Shown here: positions 30,545-41,729 of the stretch, one piece after another
Layout: each line of letters opens with the position of its first letter
Position numbering within the stretch: the stretch's first letter is position 1
Origin: Mantamonas sphyraenae
Taxonomy: Eukaryota > CRuMs > Mantamonadidae
Assembly (NCBI GenBank): GCA_026936335.1
Contig: JAPMXV010000031.1
Coordinates: forward strand, 401,754 to 465,753
Direction: 5' to 3'
Length of the DNA stretch: 64,000 nt
Translations under genes and position numbers: made by a program
The notes under the pieces: generated by a model
Databases searched by the model: none
What the model saw: the letters and a program-made list of their open reading frames with translations, nothing else
Told to the model about the DNA's origin: nothing

Positions 30545-32179
30545 TCAAAAGTAGTCAAACTTGCCAGCGTTGGGGTTGTCTTGCTGTTGCTGTTGGTTGA
30601 TGTTGTAGCTGTAGGTAGGAGGGGCGTCGTAGGTGATGGGCTGCATCGGAACAGAGGTCGGTTCGTCCTCGTACTCGGGCGGGGCATTGGGATGGCGGGA
30701 TGCAGATGTGGTGGAGGTGGAGGTGGAAGTGGCAGCAGGTGCAGAAGGACGCACGTCGCGCTTGGTGTAGTCGTCGTTTGAGGTATTGCTGTTGGCGGGT
30801 TGCGGTTGCTGCATGAGGTCTTGGAGGACGTTTCCTACGAGACCCTGGTTGTCCTGGATGAGTTGGAGCAGGGCCTCGCGTTGCTGCGGGGTGAGGTTGC
30901 TTGTATCCAGCTGGGTGTTGAGCTGGCCGCCGGTGTTTGCGTGCATAGTGCGCACGGTGACGGTTTCCCTATCGCTGGCCGCTGTCGCGGCGATCAGAGG
31001 GGCGCGGTTTGCCTTTGCCCTGCTGTTGTCTACTTGGTGGTTGGCAATGGTCTGGTCTGGCTCGCCGTAACAGCAGCCGTTGCGGTAGTAGGCGTTCTTT
31101 TCAATCTCCTTGATGAAGCCTGCAAAGAGCAGGAGGTGGAAGTATGCGCCTTCGATGACATAGAGCTTGCCCTTGTGGATGTCGCTGTCGAAAAAGTCGT
31201 CTGCGAACAGCTGAGTGACGTCGCAGGTGTTGCCGTGGGCAAGGCTCTCAAACGGGGGTGGGATCAAGCAGGGGGTGTACACCCAGAAGATGGTGTGGAT
31301 GAGTTTCCACACCGCGAGGGCAGCGTAGGCCCACAGGTTGTACAGCGTGCGAAGAGATCTGCGGAAGCCCTCGGCCTGGCCGATGCAAGGGCTGAGGACG
31401 ATGCCGAGGATGGCGATGATGGTGCGAAGGATGAGCTGGACGAGGCAGAGGACGTAGACAACGACGGTGAAGTTGCCAATCATGGCCGGAATCATGCCGA
31501 AGCGCAGGATGATGGTGAAGATCCAGACAAAGAAGCTGAGGAAGAAGTTGGCGATGGGGTCGCACTCGGGCACGCCCTCCTTGGGCTCCTGTTTGAAGAA
31601 GCACGGGGCAATGAGGCAGAGGGCACAGAGTCCAGCGAGGGCAAAGAGGGCTGGGAAGAGGATGGACGCTGTGATGGGATCGATGGGGCAGTCTTCGCTG
31701 TAGGACGCGGAGAAGCCGTAGCGGTAGCGTTCGCCGTCCGAGGCTTTCACGGTGGAGGTGGAGCATGTCTCGTTGCCTGTGACGGCGTAGGAGCTGGTGG
31801 GCAGGCACTTGAAGCCCGACTGGTCAAACACAGTCCAAGACGGAGGGTCTGGCGTGGGAGTGGAGCTGGGGAAGCGGCTGGAACTGGATCTTGTGCCTTG
31901 GGTGTAGATCCCCTGCGGCGAGCAGTATGCACACACAGTTGTGCCAGGCGTGCGCGTGGAGCTGCTGGAAGAGGAGGAGGAGGAGGAGGAGGAGGAGGAG
32001 GAGGACGAGTCGGATTCAGAGATGAAGCGTGCTGTGGCGCAGTCGTGGCAATTTTTGAACTGCGCACAAAAATCCTTGACTTGGCCGCTGTTCCTCTCTG
32101 CAGTGGTTACGGCGAGGATGGGCACCACTGAAACCATCACGATGATGGCGAGCATAGATAGAGCCAGGCGCGGGCGCAT
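30545..32179 (-). CDS. Four-pass membrane protein with Cys-rich ectodomain and PPxY tail
   Basis: Intronless, 544 residues, unrecognised family. The start at 32179 (MRPRLALSMLAIIVMVSVV) is chosen because it gives a signal peptide. A Cys-rich ectodomain follows, with spacing like a PSI domain (DFCAQFKNCHDCATA ... CAYC), interrupted by a polyserine run. Four hydrophobic segments lie at about residues 170-190, 208-228, 235-262 and 280-300, and a further amphipathic stretch near 345. The cytoplasmic tail is Gln/Pro/Ser-rich and carries PPEY and PPTY, both of the PPxY type that binds WW domains of NEDD4-family ubiquitin ligases. I infer a trafficking or membrane-adaptor role. Confidence 0.7.
   Translation of the reverse strand: MRPRLALSMLAIIVMVSVVPILAVTTAERNSGQVKDFCAQFKNCHDCATARFISESDSSSSSSSSSSSSSSSSSTRTPGTTVCAYCSPQGIYTQGTRSSSSRFPSSTPTPDPPSWTVFDQSGFKCLPTSSYAVTGNETCSTSTVKASDGERYRYGFSASYSEDCPIDPITASILFPALFALAGLCALCLIAPCFFKQEPKEGVPECDPIANFFLSFFVWIFTIILRFGMIPAMIGNFTVVVYVLCLVQLILRTIIAILGIVLSPCIGQAEGFRRSLRTLYNLWAYAALAVWKLIHTIFWVYTPCLIPPPFESLAHGNTCDVTQLFADDFFDSDIHKGKLYVIEGAYFHLLLFAGFIKEIEKNAYYRNGCCYGEPDQTIANHQVDNSRAKANRAPLIAATAASDRETVTVRTMHANTGGQLNTQLDTSNLTPQQREALLQLIQDNQGLVGNVLQDLMQQPQPANSNTSNDDYTKRDVRPSAPAATSTSTSTTSASRHPNAPPEYEDEPTSVPMQPITYDAPPTYSYNINQQQQQDNPNAGKFDYF
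31967..32005 (+). repeat. (GGA)n repeat coding for polyserine
   Basis: About 12 GGA units on the plus strand encode a serine run in the ectodomain of the minus-strand four-pass membrane protein. Confidence 0.9.
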
Positions 32180-32401
32180 GCTGGGCTTTGGCTTGGTCGG
32201 GAGGAGGTTGTGTGGATTTGTCTGGAGGAGTAGGTGCGGGAGTCGGGTGGGGGAGAGGGGGAGGGGGTTGGGAAGACATGGTGGAGGGTTTGTGGACACC
32301 GTGTACGGTGGGAAGTTGGTGCGAGTGCAGTGGTGAAGCAGGAGAGGGACGGGCGCTGGGTTGGGTAATCTTTTTTCTTCTCTGCTCACCAACCTGAACA
32401 C

Positions 32402-33567
32402 ATGACGAGAGTTGAGAGCGCGCTGTGTGTGTGGCTGTGCGTGGTGGGCATGTGTGCAGTGGTGGAGGGGCGGTATTTTGTGAACGAAACATACCCCGTT
32501 GTGAAAAACAGCCGGCCTGTGCCGCGGGTGTCGAATTTGACGCTGGAAGAGTTTTACACGACGTACACGCGGGGTCTGCAGCACCCCGTAGTGCTGACAG
32601 GCCTGACGGATGACTGGCCTGCACGCAAAAAGTGGACGCTGGACTTTTTCAAGAAGGAGCTGGGGGACGTGAGCGTGGAGGTGTCGGACCACGCGGAGCG
32701 CGTGCTGCAGGGATGGACGATTGGACGGTACATCGAGTATCTGGAGACGACGAACGACGAACGGCCGCACTACATGTCCAACTGGGAGTTTGGGGACACG
32801 CACAAAGAGCTGCTAGAGGACTTTACTGTGCCGCACCTTTTCCGCTTCAACTGGGCGCAGTACCACGAAAAGGTCAAGGTAAGCAGACGGGTTGAGGACC
32901 ATGTGGAATGGGCACCGGAACGTGTGCAGGAGGCAGGGCGGAGGCTGGGGCACGCGAGTGGAGGGTTGTGGGAGCGAGAGGGCCGGTTGCGTTGAACGAA
33001 AGCTCGAGAAAGTGCTCACACACACGCACACACGGGTGGGCACGGCAGGAGGAGATGCGGTGGATCTTTGTGGGTGCGCGCGGGTCGTACAGCCAGATGC
33101 ATACGGACATGATGGACACGAGCGCGTGGCTGGCGCAACTGCAAGGACGGAAACGCTGGGTGCTGTATCCGCCGTTCATGTCGCCGTTTTTGTCGAAGCA
33201 GGAGTCTGAAGAGGCGGTGGATGCGTTTGCGCCAGACTTTGAGCGGTTCCCGCACTATGGACGCTGTCTGAACTATGGTGCGCTGGAGACGGTGCTGGAA
33301 CCGGGAGATGTGATCTTTGTGCCGAGCAAGTGGTGGCATCAGGTGATCAATCTGGACACCAGCATCGCGCTGACAATCAACTACATCGACGCAAGCAACA
33401 TTGACAACGTGATGACGCTGCTGGATGAGCAGGCGGAGGTGAGGGCGGCCAAGGGTCGGGAGCCGTCGGAGTTCCACAACTGGCTGCGCACAAAGGTGCA
33501 GAAGGGCAAGTTTGCACGACAGATTGCACAGCGGAGCAGGTGGATGCATGCGAAGGAGGAGCTGTGA
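32402..33567 (+). CDS. Secretory-pathway JmjC-domain protein 1
   Basis: Exons 32402-32878 and 33049-33567 (intron 170 nt, gtaagc...cggcag, phase 0) encode 331 residues. A signal peptide (MTRVESALCVWLCVVGMCAV) is followed by a full cupin/JmjC fold. The iron ligands are His and Asp of MHTDMMDTSAW and the distal His of SKWWHQVINLD; RKRWVLYPP is typical of FIH/JMJD hydroxylase-type members. These are Fe(II)/2-oxoglutarate dioxygenases. With a signal peptide and no nuclear domains, a lumenal hydroxylase or demethylase acting in ER or outside is inferred. A paralogue lies 2.2 kb downstream on the same strand. Confidence 0.88.
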
Positions 33568-33649
33568 GGAGAGGGGTGCAATGAAGGAGGGACGATGATG
33601 AAGTTGGAACGTTTGTTGGTCTCGCAGATTTGTGTGTGAGCCAATGCAA

Positions 33650-35546
33650 TCAAACAAAGGACTGGACGTTTTGGGCGTTGCCAAACACAACCTGTGTGGC
33701 AGCCGAGTCGAGGGCAGCCTTTGCGGCGGCGTTGACGTCGGCTGTGGTGACGGCGTCGATGGCGGCGCTGAGCTCCTGGGCGTCGCCTGCATCAAACATA
33801 AGCTGCTTGGCGAGATGTGCGGCCTGGAATCGATCGGAGTCGAGGACGTTGGCAACGTGAGCCTTGAGCTGGGCCTTTGCGGCGGCAACCTCTTCGTCGG
33901 TGGCGCTTTCGCGGAGCTGGGCGACGATGGCCTGGCCAAAGTCGTTTGCGCTGGCTGCGTCGGTGACCATGTACACTCCAAACAGGCCGCCGTCGCGGTA
34001 GCTGGATTCAAAGGCGGCCGCGCGGCCACCAAACTGGTTGGCGAGCTTGGCGAGGCGGCTGTTGGAGCCGTTGCCGAGGCTGACGGCGGGGCCCTTGAGG
34101 GGAGCCTGGCTGGGCAGAGTGGAGCCCATAGGGACAGAGACAGTGAGACCAGCGTGCCACATGCCCTTGGAGCCACCGAGGAGGGTGGAGAGGACGCCCA
34201 GGGCGATGCGGTTGCCGTCGGTCCAGGAAGCGCCGTTGAATGCAATGGCGGCGTGGACAGCGTTGGTGTTGGCCTCGACGACCTGGCGGCCGCCGGTGTA
34301 GGAGCTCTGTTCGGCGGCGGCACCGGGGGCGGTGTCGAGGTCGGCGAGGGCGGACTTGTTGACGGCGGCGACGAGATCGTTGTGGTCGACACCGACGGCA
34401 GAGACGACGATGCGCGGGGCGGTGACGGTGGCGTCGACGTAGGCACGCATGGCATCGGTGTTGAGCGAGTTCCAGCTGTTGTTGAGGAGGGGCAGGCCGA
34501 GGTTGTTCAGGCCAAAGGCGGTGCTATGGAGCAGATCGGCAAAGGCAGTGGCGCCGACCTCTGCGCTCTTGCGGTTGGCACGTGCGATGGCTGCGTCCAG
34601 GTTCCATTGGCTGTGTGTAGAGAGGGGCATGGAGAGTGAGCGGGCAGACATGCGCGGGCAGAGGTGGGTTGGGCGTGCAAAAGGCATGCGTGCGCAGAGA
34701 TGACGGATGAGGGGATGTAGAGGAAGTGGTGGCGGGGCGTGGACGGGGATGGGGGACGTGAAGGAGTGGGTGGAGAGTTGCGGGGGTGGTGAAAGGCGGG
34801 AGGGGAAAAATCACAGACCTGTGCTTGCCGTTGGCAAGGGCGTCCGAGACGACGTCGATGGGCTGTGCGACACGGTCACGGGGGACACCGAAGCTGAGAG
34901 AATGGCCAAGCAGGCGGTGAGAGCGGTGCAGTGTGCAGGCGCGCGGCGTGTGAGCGAGCGGAACAGAGGGGGGAGGCCGGGCGAAATCGGCAGGAGAACT
35001 GAACTGACCTGACACTGATGGAGTCGCGGCCGCCTGTGTACACGGGGTTTGCGCCGTCCATCTCGAGAGAGCTGACCACACCAAAGCCCGAGCGTGTCTG
35101 TGTGGACTGTGGGACGGGAAGAGAGAGAGGTGGGCGGGCATGGGGGGGCGGAAGAAAGGCAAAAGGGTGGAGGGTGAGCATGCGTCGGAGGCGGGAAGGG
35201 GCGGAGCGGGCGAGCCTCCGAAACAAGGACGGAAGGGAAGGAGACGCACGTTGAAGAGGGAGTTGGCGAGGATGTGGGTGGCACCTCGGGTCTGGGCAGT
35301 CTCGTAGCGGGAGCCTGCGTCGACGAGGATGTTGACGCTGCTGAGGTGGCCGTAGGCTTCCTGGGAGACGACACGGACGCCGTTGTCGAGCTGGGTGGTC
35401 TGGGTCTCCGGGGCGGTGTCCATGGGCTGGAAGTACTGGTTGTCCAACTCCTGGGCGGGGGCGCTGCCGAGGGAGTGCTTGTTGGCCAGCGTGCTGATGG
35501 TGCGCCGTTGGCTCTTGAGCGAGTTGGTGGTGCGTCGGACAAACAT
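33650..35546 (-). CDS. UQCRC2: Mitochondrial cytochrome bc1 complex core protein 2 (M16 family, inactive)
   Basis: Four exons, 35250-35546, 35009-35106, 34819-34893 and 33650-34610 (introns 143, 115 and 208 nt), encode 476 residues. The N-terminus (MFVRRTTNSLKSQRR) is basic and Ser/Thr-rich, consistent with a mitochondrial presequence. Splices rebuild M16 peptidase sequence: NSLFNSTQTRSGFG, then DSISVSFGVPRDRV, then KHSQWNLDAA. The zinc motif HxxEH is degenerate (HILAN), as in catalytically dead core subunits. HSTAFGLNNLGLPLL and the Gly-rich KGPAVSLGNGSNSRLAKL stretch fit core 2. It supports assembly of respiratory complex III in the inner membrane. A mitochondrial processing peptidase alpha subunit is the alternative. 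Confidence 0.85.
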
Positions 35547-35727
35547 TCTTCACGTGGGATGCGGTGGGTGAAGGGGCGCAGGGAGGGCAAGACCGTATGG
35601 GGTGTAGGCACATGGGGATGGGTCGGGATGGGAAGGTGGTTCGGGGGAATGTGAGGGTATGTGTGAGGAGGAGTGGGGGAGAGGGAGAACAAGAACGAGA
35701 GGCGCGCCGTGGGAGCCACACAAAACG
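35547..35727. promoter_or_regulatory. Divergent promoter region, UQCRC2 / JmjC protein 2
   Basis: A 181-bp space between two divergent start codons, purine-rich on the plus strand. Assignment is positional only. Confidence 0.35.
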
Positions 35728-36974
35728 ATGATGACGACGATGAGAACGACGAGGAGCTTGGGAACAGTGGCGTGTGTGGTTGTGCTGTGTGTGTGGCTGC
35801 TAGCTGAGAGTGGGCAGGCACACCAGCACCACACAGTAACCGAGACGTACCCGGAAGTGCCGAACTGCCTCGAAGTGGAACGTGTGCCAGGGCACAACAT
35901 GACGCTGGAGGAGTTTTACAAGCGATTCACGTACGGCCTTGGCAAGCCCGTGGTTTTTACCAATCTCACGAGTAGGTGGCGCGTGCGTGGCAGTGCATGT
36001 GGGCGTGGCAGAGGGAGGGAGAAGCGACGCCGGAAAAAGGGGGTCGTTGTGAGAGGTGGCCGACGTTCTCGAGGCTTCTACAGCGACGGGATGAAAGGGA
36101 AACGAGGCACTGACGCATGGAAACACCTGTGTGTGTGCTGGGGATACACATAGGCACATGGCCGGCCCGCAAACTATGGACGTTTGAGTACTTTGAGGAG
36201 AAGTTTGGCAACCAGACGGTGACCATCACAAAGGGGGATGATCTGGAGCGCAAAAAGACGACGATTGCAGAGTACATCCAGTACTTGCGAGAGGGGGACA
36301 CGTCGGGGACGCCATGGTACATGATCAACTTTGTGTTTGCAAACAAGCTGCCGGAGCTGCTGAACGATTTTACGGTGCCTCACCTGTTCAAGCTGAACCT
36401 GATGGACAAGGTGAACCCGAACCATCTGCGGTGGTTGTTCTTTGGCGTAAAGGGATCCGGTTCAGCGATGCACAGCGACACGTTCAACACAGGAGCGTGG
36501 CTGACAACGCTGCAGGGTCGCAAGCGGTGGGTGTTGTATCCGCCCAACACGCTGAACGACATGGAGGAGGTGGATGCATTTTTCCCGCAGCCGCGCAAGT
36601 GTCGCCAGTACATGAAAATCCGTGGGGAAGCAGCGTCCGGGTACCACACGGTGCTTCACCCGGGCGAGATGATCTTTGTGCCGCCGACGTGGGCACACCA
36701 GGTGGTGAACATTGACAACACGCTGGCGCTGACGATCAACTTTATGAGCCCGTCCAACATCCGCTTTGTGGACGAGTACTTTGCAGAGATGTTGGCCATG
36801 GACGAAATGAGCAAGTACGACAAGGTGGTGAAGCGGCAGATCATGCCGATGCGCAGGAGGAAGTGGTGGAAGAAGGCCATGCGAGAGTACACAAAGTGGA
36901 TGGATGAGGAGACCGAGGCGCGGCAAGCGGCGTACAAGGCTCGGGTGGCCGCGGAGGAGAAAGCGAAGGAATGA
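35728..36974 (+). CDS. Secretory-pathway JmjC-domain protein 2
   Basis: Exons 35728-35971 and 36154-36974 (intron 182 nt, gtaggt...catag, phase 1) encode 354 residues. The start (MMTTMRTTRSLGTVACVVVL) gives a signal peptide. The catalytic fold parallels the upstream JmjC gene: MTLEEFY, WPARKLWTFEYF, DFTVPHLFKLN, the HxD pair in MHSDTFNTGAW, GRKRWVLYPP and the distal His in PTWAHQVVNID. The two genes are clear paralogues, yet their introns fall at different places. The C-terminus is a Lys/Arg/Glu-rich tail without a membrane segment. Function is inferred as Fe(II)/2-oxoglutarate dioxygenase; substrate unknown. Confidence 0.88.
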
Positions 36975-37074
36975 AGAAAGAACAGAAGGAAAGAAGGTGG
37001 CGGCGTTTCAGTGAGGTTCGGAGTGGGGAGGGATGATGGATGGGAGGATGGAGATGGGCTAATGCATCCATTCT

Positions 37075-37599
37075 TTACACGCGGAGAGGAGGGGCAACGA
37101 GGATGACGGCGTCACCGCGGACAAAGAGCATGGGAGACTCGCGGGTGATGACCTGCACGGGGCCGGGATGGAACGAGAGGAGGGTGGGATGGGAAATGGG
37201 GATGGGGAGGGGTGGACGGATAGGGAGGGGGGGGGGGAGGGGTGGGAAGCGAAGAGGGGCGGTGTGAAGAGGTGAGCGAGGGGCGGAAGAGATGTCTGCG
37301 GAAAGAGGGCACGGGGGGGCAAGTAACACACCTCGCTCTTCTGAGTGCTTGTGTCTTCGTCAAAGGTTTTGTTGGTGATAGTCTCGACGACGTCGCCAAG
37401 GACCATGTTGAGATGCTGGTCGTAGGCCTGTGGAGAGGGGCAGGGGTCAGGATTGAGCGCAGGAGTGTGGCGGTCATGGGCAGCAGGGACGTACATGCAG
37501 CTTGCCCTGCAGTTCACGGTCGCCACGCAGTTTGACGTGGATGCGCTCGTCGAGACTGAGGCGGATGAGGTCCATGGGCTCCTCCACGGTGCTGGTCAT
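37075..37599 (-). CDS. LSM3: U6 snRNA-associated Sm-like protein LSm3
   Basis: Three exons, 37495-37599, 37332-37427 and 37075-37152 (introns 67 and 179 nt, donors GTACGT and GTGTGT), encode 92 residues. The protein reads [49 protein letters not shown], then [20 protein letters not shown]. This matches LSm3 along its whole length, including both Sm motifs, and the length equals the family norm. LSm3 is part of the LSm2-8 ring on U6 snRNA in the nucleus and the LSm1-7 ring in cytoplasmic mRNA decay. The stop is TAA, unusual in this window. Confidence 0.96.
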
Positions 37600-37671
37600 G
37601 GTTGGATGTTGCGCTGGGAGCGGCGGCGGAGCGCTCGAGCGGCAGCAAAAGAACCAAGAAGAACGGACGGC
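37600..37671. promoter_or_regulatory. Compact bidirectional promoter, LSM3 / CLU-TPR-PH gene
   Basis: Only 72 bp separate divergent start codons, so core promoter elements must be shared or lie within the flanking genes. No TATA-like element is seen. Confidence 0.4.
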
Positions 37672-40600
37672 ATGGAGCTCGTCGAGCAGACACGGGAGGC
37701 GGAGGATGGAGATGTGGCGCTCAAGGTAGACCACGAGCTGTTGCAGGGAATGCTGGAGGACGAAGGCGTGAGCATGGACGAGGGGGTGTGGAGTGCGTAC
37801 CTGTGCAGCGAGAACTTGGCATTCGGAAGTGGAATGGCAAGCTACTTGTCACTGGATTCACAAGGAAGTGGGTACAGCATGGGGGGACTGTCATTTGAGC
37901 TGGAGGACGACGAAGAGGGGGAGGTCGGGGAGCTGGAGGACATTGGGTCGTTGCGGAAGAACGGGGTCGTGGACGAGGAGAAGAGGGCAGCGATGGAGGC
38001 AGCTGGGATCGACGTGGACGTGCTGTACACGCGTGACTGGAACGAGGAGTTTCAACGGTTGCTGGAAAGGCCAGTGGGCACGCCGGAGCAAGCGCGAGAG
38101 AGGTCCGAGGCAATCCGGAGGCTCTCGCAGGAGTTTGTGCAGGCGTGCACGCCGGTGGTGCAGCTGATTGTGTCTGAGAGGCACGTGGAGGGAGGAAACA
38201 AGGTGATCCGGGCGGCAACAGGAGTGGGAGGCCTGGCGGGCGGGAGCAAGTTTGTGGTGGGCCAGGTGTTGTTGAAGGTGGCCGTGGACGGGGTGGGCCA
38301 GGGAGGTCTGTACGGGGGTGGAGACAGTGGCGGCAGTAGCAGTAGGAGTGATACGCTGTACGGTGGGATCGACAACGCGCAAAAGGCGGCTCAGCTGGAA
38401 CTGCTGGCGCTGCAGGAGTACGTAAACTGCCAGGTGTCTGGGCTGCACTTTCCACTGATGGCACTGCTGTCGTACCAGGGCTACGTTGTGATCTGCACAA
38501 GCATCCTGCCTCTGGTGAGTTCGCACGGAGACGGGGACCGGGCGACGCTGGTGTACGGGAGCGACGATGGCGGACGCACGGTGGTTACATCGTCGCCCGT
38601 GATGAACAGCATGATGGAGACGGCTGCGAAAACGTTAAACCTACAGGCGCATCGTGTGGGCGGGCAGGTGTTGCACACGTGCGGGGACATCGAGGGCCAT
38701 CTGGGCGAGGATGGGCGATATACTACGTGCTGGACACGGCGCGCGCGTTCCCGCCGGAAACACCGCTGAAGAAACAGCCGCAGTCACACCTGTACAGGCG
38801 CCTGAGACCCGAGTTTGTGCGTGCGTACCCGCGGCCACTGAATCCAGACGCGTTTACGCTGTGGACGGCCGAGGACGAGGATGTGGCTGAGCAGGAGGCT
38901 GATGTACGTGCAGCGACGCGACACCTTGTGGGCGTGGTGATAGGCAAGGTGGCGGAGAGCTTGGAGCGGGATGTGGGCCACGGGATTGTGCATCCGCTTG
39001 GCAAACTGTCGTCGTTGATGCACCGGTTTGGGGTCAATGTGCGCTTCATGGGGCTGCTTCGATCGTGTGCACGTAGCGGGCAGCTGCTCAGTGAATTGTT
39101 GATGGAGTGTGTGGTGCGTGCGTTGAAGTGCAGCGTGCGCGCAGACTGGAGAGAGGGTGGAGTGGATGCGCGTCAAGTGGTGACCGAATACGCCAACCTG
39201 GTGCTGGGCACGCACAGCAACGCAGACAAGGTGTCACAATTCTGGCATGTGGATGTAAAGAGAATGGTGGTGAACAAGTTTGGGGAGGCGGCACTCACGG
39301 AGGAGGAAAAGGAGAGCGGAGTGGATCTGCGGGACGCAGGCGTGCGTGTGCACGTGCTGTTTGACAGGCTGATGGGAGTGTTGGGCGTGAGGTTGGACTC
39401 TGAAGTACACAACATGGCTGTGCGTGTGGGGCGTGGAGCAAGAGAGGGAAGTGAGGCGATCCGGGTGGAGGACATCCAGGAGATTGGCGTGCGTGCGGTG
39501 CAATTGGAGGTGATGCCGTTCATGCAGTGGCGAGGCAAAGAGGAAGAGGAACAGGGGATGGAGGACATGGAGGCTGTGGTGGATGCGCTGATGACGGACC
39601 GGGTCGTGGAGCTGCCGGCTGCAAATGAGGAGCAGCTGGCGCAGTACGAGGCAGAGTTGGGGTTGCGGAGAGAAGCGCTGGGGGAGCGGCATGCGTTTGT
39701 GGCGGACACCATGGAAAACTTGGCGCAGGTGCTGCGTGCACAGGGCAAGTTTGAGCGTGTGTGCGAGGTGTACGACGAGGTGGTGGCGATCCGGCGCGAA
39801 TGGATGGAGACGCACGAAAGCAAAGGAGAGCGTGCATGGAAGCATGGGTATGCGCTGGGGGCGTCGCTGGAGCGGTATGCAGAAGTGATGTGGGGCATGG
39901 GACGAGACAAGGAGGCAGAAGGGCTGATGGTACAGGCGGTGGATCTTTGGAAGGGGCGATTCACGGCGCTGGAGGAGCAAGGAGCCGGACACGAAGAGAT
40001 GAAGGAGAACATGGGGCGTCTGGCGCGTTGTGTGCGCGACCTGGGGATGCTCAAGGTGCGTCTGGCGGCGTACGACGAAGCAGAGCGGCTGTTGGAGCGG
40101 TCGCTTGCATTGGCAGAGAGCATGGACCTGCCTGTTGATAGCAAAACACTGCGGCATCTGGGCTACCTGTACAAGCTGCAGTGTCGCTTTAGGGAGAGCG
40201 AGGAGGTGCTTCAGCGTGCGCTGGCGCTGTGCAACAGCGAGCATCGCGGGCTGCCCGAGTTGACATTTGCGGAAGTGAAGCCGTACATGCATCTGAAACA
40301 GGACTGGGATGAGGCAGAAGATGGGGAAGAGGCAGAAGATGGGAGTGGAAGCGCGCTTGTGCGGCGTTGGCGGATTGCGGTGCACAGCAGCGTGGCCAAG
40401 GTTGTGATGAGGCTTGCGTGGCTGTGGTCGGCACAGGGAATGACGTGGGAGGCGGAGTGTGCGCTGTGGTATGCGTTGTTGGTGCTGGGCAAGGCGCAAG
40501 GGCCGTATCACGTGGATTTGGCGCAGCCTTTGCGGGACCTGGCCGCTCTGTACCGTGACACGGGATTCTTTGTGGAGAGCAAGGGGCTGTTGCGACGATG

Positions 40601-41642
40601 CTTTCGCATTCAGATGCACTACTATCGAAGTGAAGCGTTTGCAGACGTGGCGCTGACACACATGGGGCTGGGTCACACGTTGCGGGAGACAATGCGGTAT
40701 CACGAAGCGACGCAGCACATGGGCAAGGCGGTGCGCATCCTGCGCGATTTGTACGGCGAGGAGCACCGCCTGGTTGCGTACAGCAAGTCGCTGCTTGGCC
40801 AACGGCTGAACAAGGGTGGGCGACACGAGGAAGGGATGGAACTGATTGAGGGTGGGCTGAAGACGATGGTGGCGCTGATGGGAGAGGAACACCCAGACAC
40901 AGCGAGTGTGGTGGAGCGGCGGGGGGAGGGGTGGATGGACATGAAGGAGTGGGACAGGGCGATGGAGGATCTGGGAAGGGCGCTGGAGATCAGGCAGGCG
41001 TTGATGGGGACGGAGAACACGGTGTGCATGCGCACGGAAAACAAGATGGCACTGGTGTGGGAACACAAAGGGGAGCGGGAGGTGGCGATTGAGAAGTGGC
41101 GGGAACTGCTGGCTCGGCAGAGACCGATGCTGAGCGAACGGCACCCAGACCTGCTGCGGACGATGTCGAACCTATCGCGTGTGCTGGAGCAGGTGGGAGA
41201 GTACATGGAGGCGGAGGAGCTGCTGGACGAAGGGATGGCGCTGTTGAAAAAGTACCACCCGAAGCTGACGTCTGGATTCGAGCACCGGCGCAAAGAGAGG
41301 TTGGCGTCGCTGACGGCACGGTGCAGAGTGCACAAGACGGGTCATGTGTGGAAGTTGCGGCGGTTCCTTGGGTGGCGGCAAATGTGGGGAGAGGTGAAAG
41401 GAGACAGCGTGAACTTGTACACGCTTCCGCATCGGGAGGGCGACAATCCAGACGAAGTGATATCGCTGGAGCACTGCGTGAACATGGAGGAAGTGGAAGT
41501 GGGGCGGCTCCCGAGGCAGGTAGGCCAGGGCCGAAGCGTTTTGTTGATGCTGCAGGATTCGACAAAGCAGCTGCTGGTGGATGTGGAAGAGGAGGATTTC
41601 GACGAGTGGCAGCGTGCGTTGGACAAGGCGATGCGTGCGTGA
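37672..41642 (+). CDS. CLU-domain protein with TPR array and C-terminal PH domain, one frame break
   Basis: Translation from the ATG at 37672 ([13 protein letters not shown]) gives a CLU central domain (~residues 120-420), with [21 protein letters not shown]-like LVYGSDDGG and [17 protein letters not shown]. At about 38717-38722 the frame shifts by -1 and continues [15 protein letters not shown] ... LRPEFV, which completes the conserved CLU core. After this come about ten TPR-type repeats (~residues 640-1190; for example [16 protein letters not shown]) and a PH-like domain ([18 protein letters not shown] to [13 protein letters not shown]). Total is about 1,320 residues. CLU proteins bind mRNAs for mitochondrial proteins and keep mitochondria dispersed. 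The terminal PH domain is unlike classical CLUH, so this may be a distinct subfamily. Confidence 0.8.
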
Positions 41643-41697
41643 TGGGGTGACGAGGTGGTGGACAAGGCGATGCGTGGGTGATGGGGTGACGGGATTG
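41620..41697 (+). repeat. 39-bp tandem duplication spanning a stop codon
   Basis: Positions 41620-41658 and 41659-41697 are imperfect direct copies of the segment coding the last residues and stop of the CLU-TPR-PH protein (shared core ggacaaggcgatgcgtg, then gtgatggggtgacg). The second copy lies in the 3' UTR. Confidence 0.85.
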
Positions 41698-41729
41698 AAG
41701 GAGAGCTTCCATTTGTGCAGGGTGCAGGC

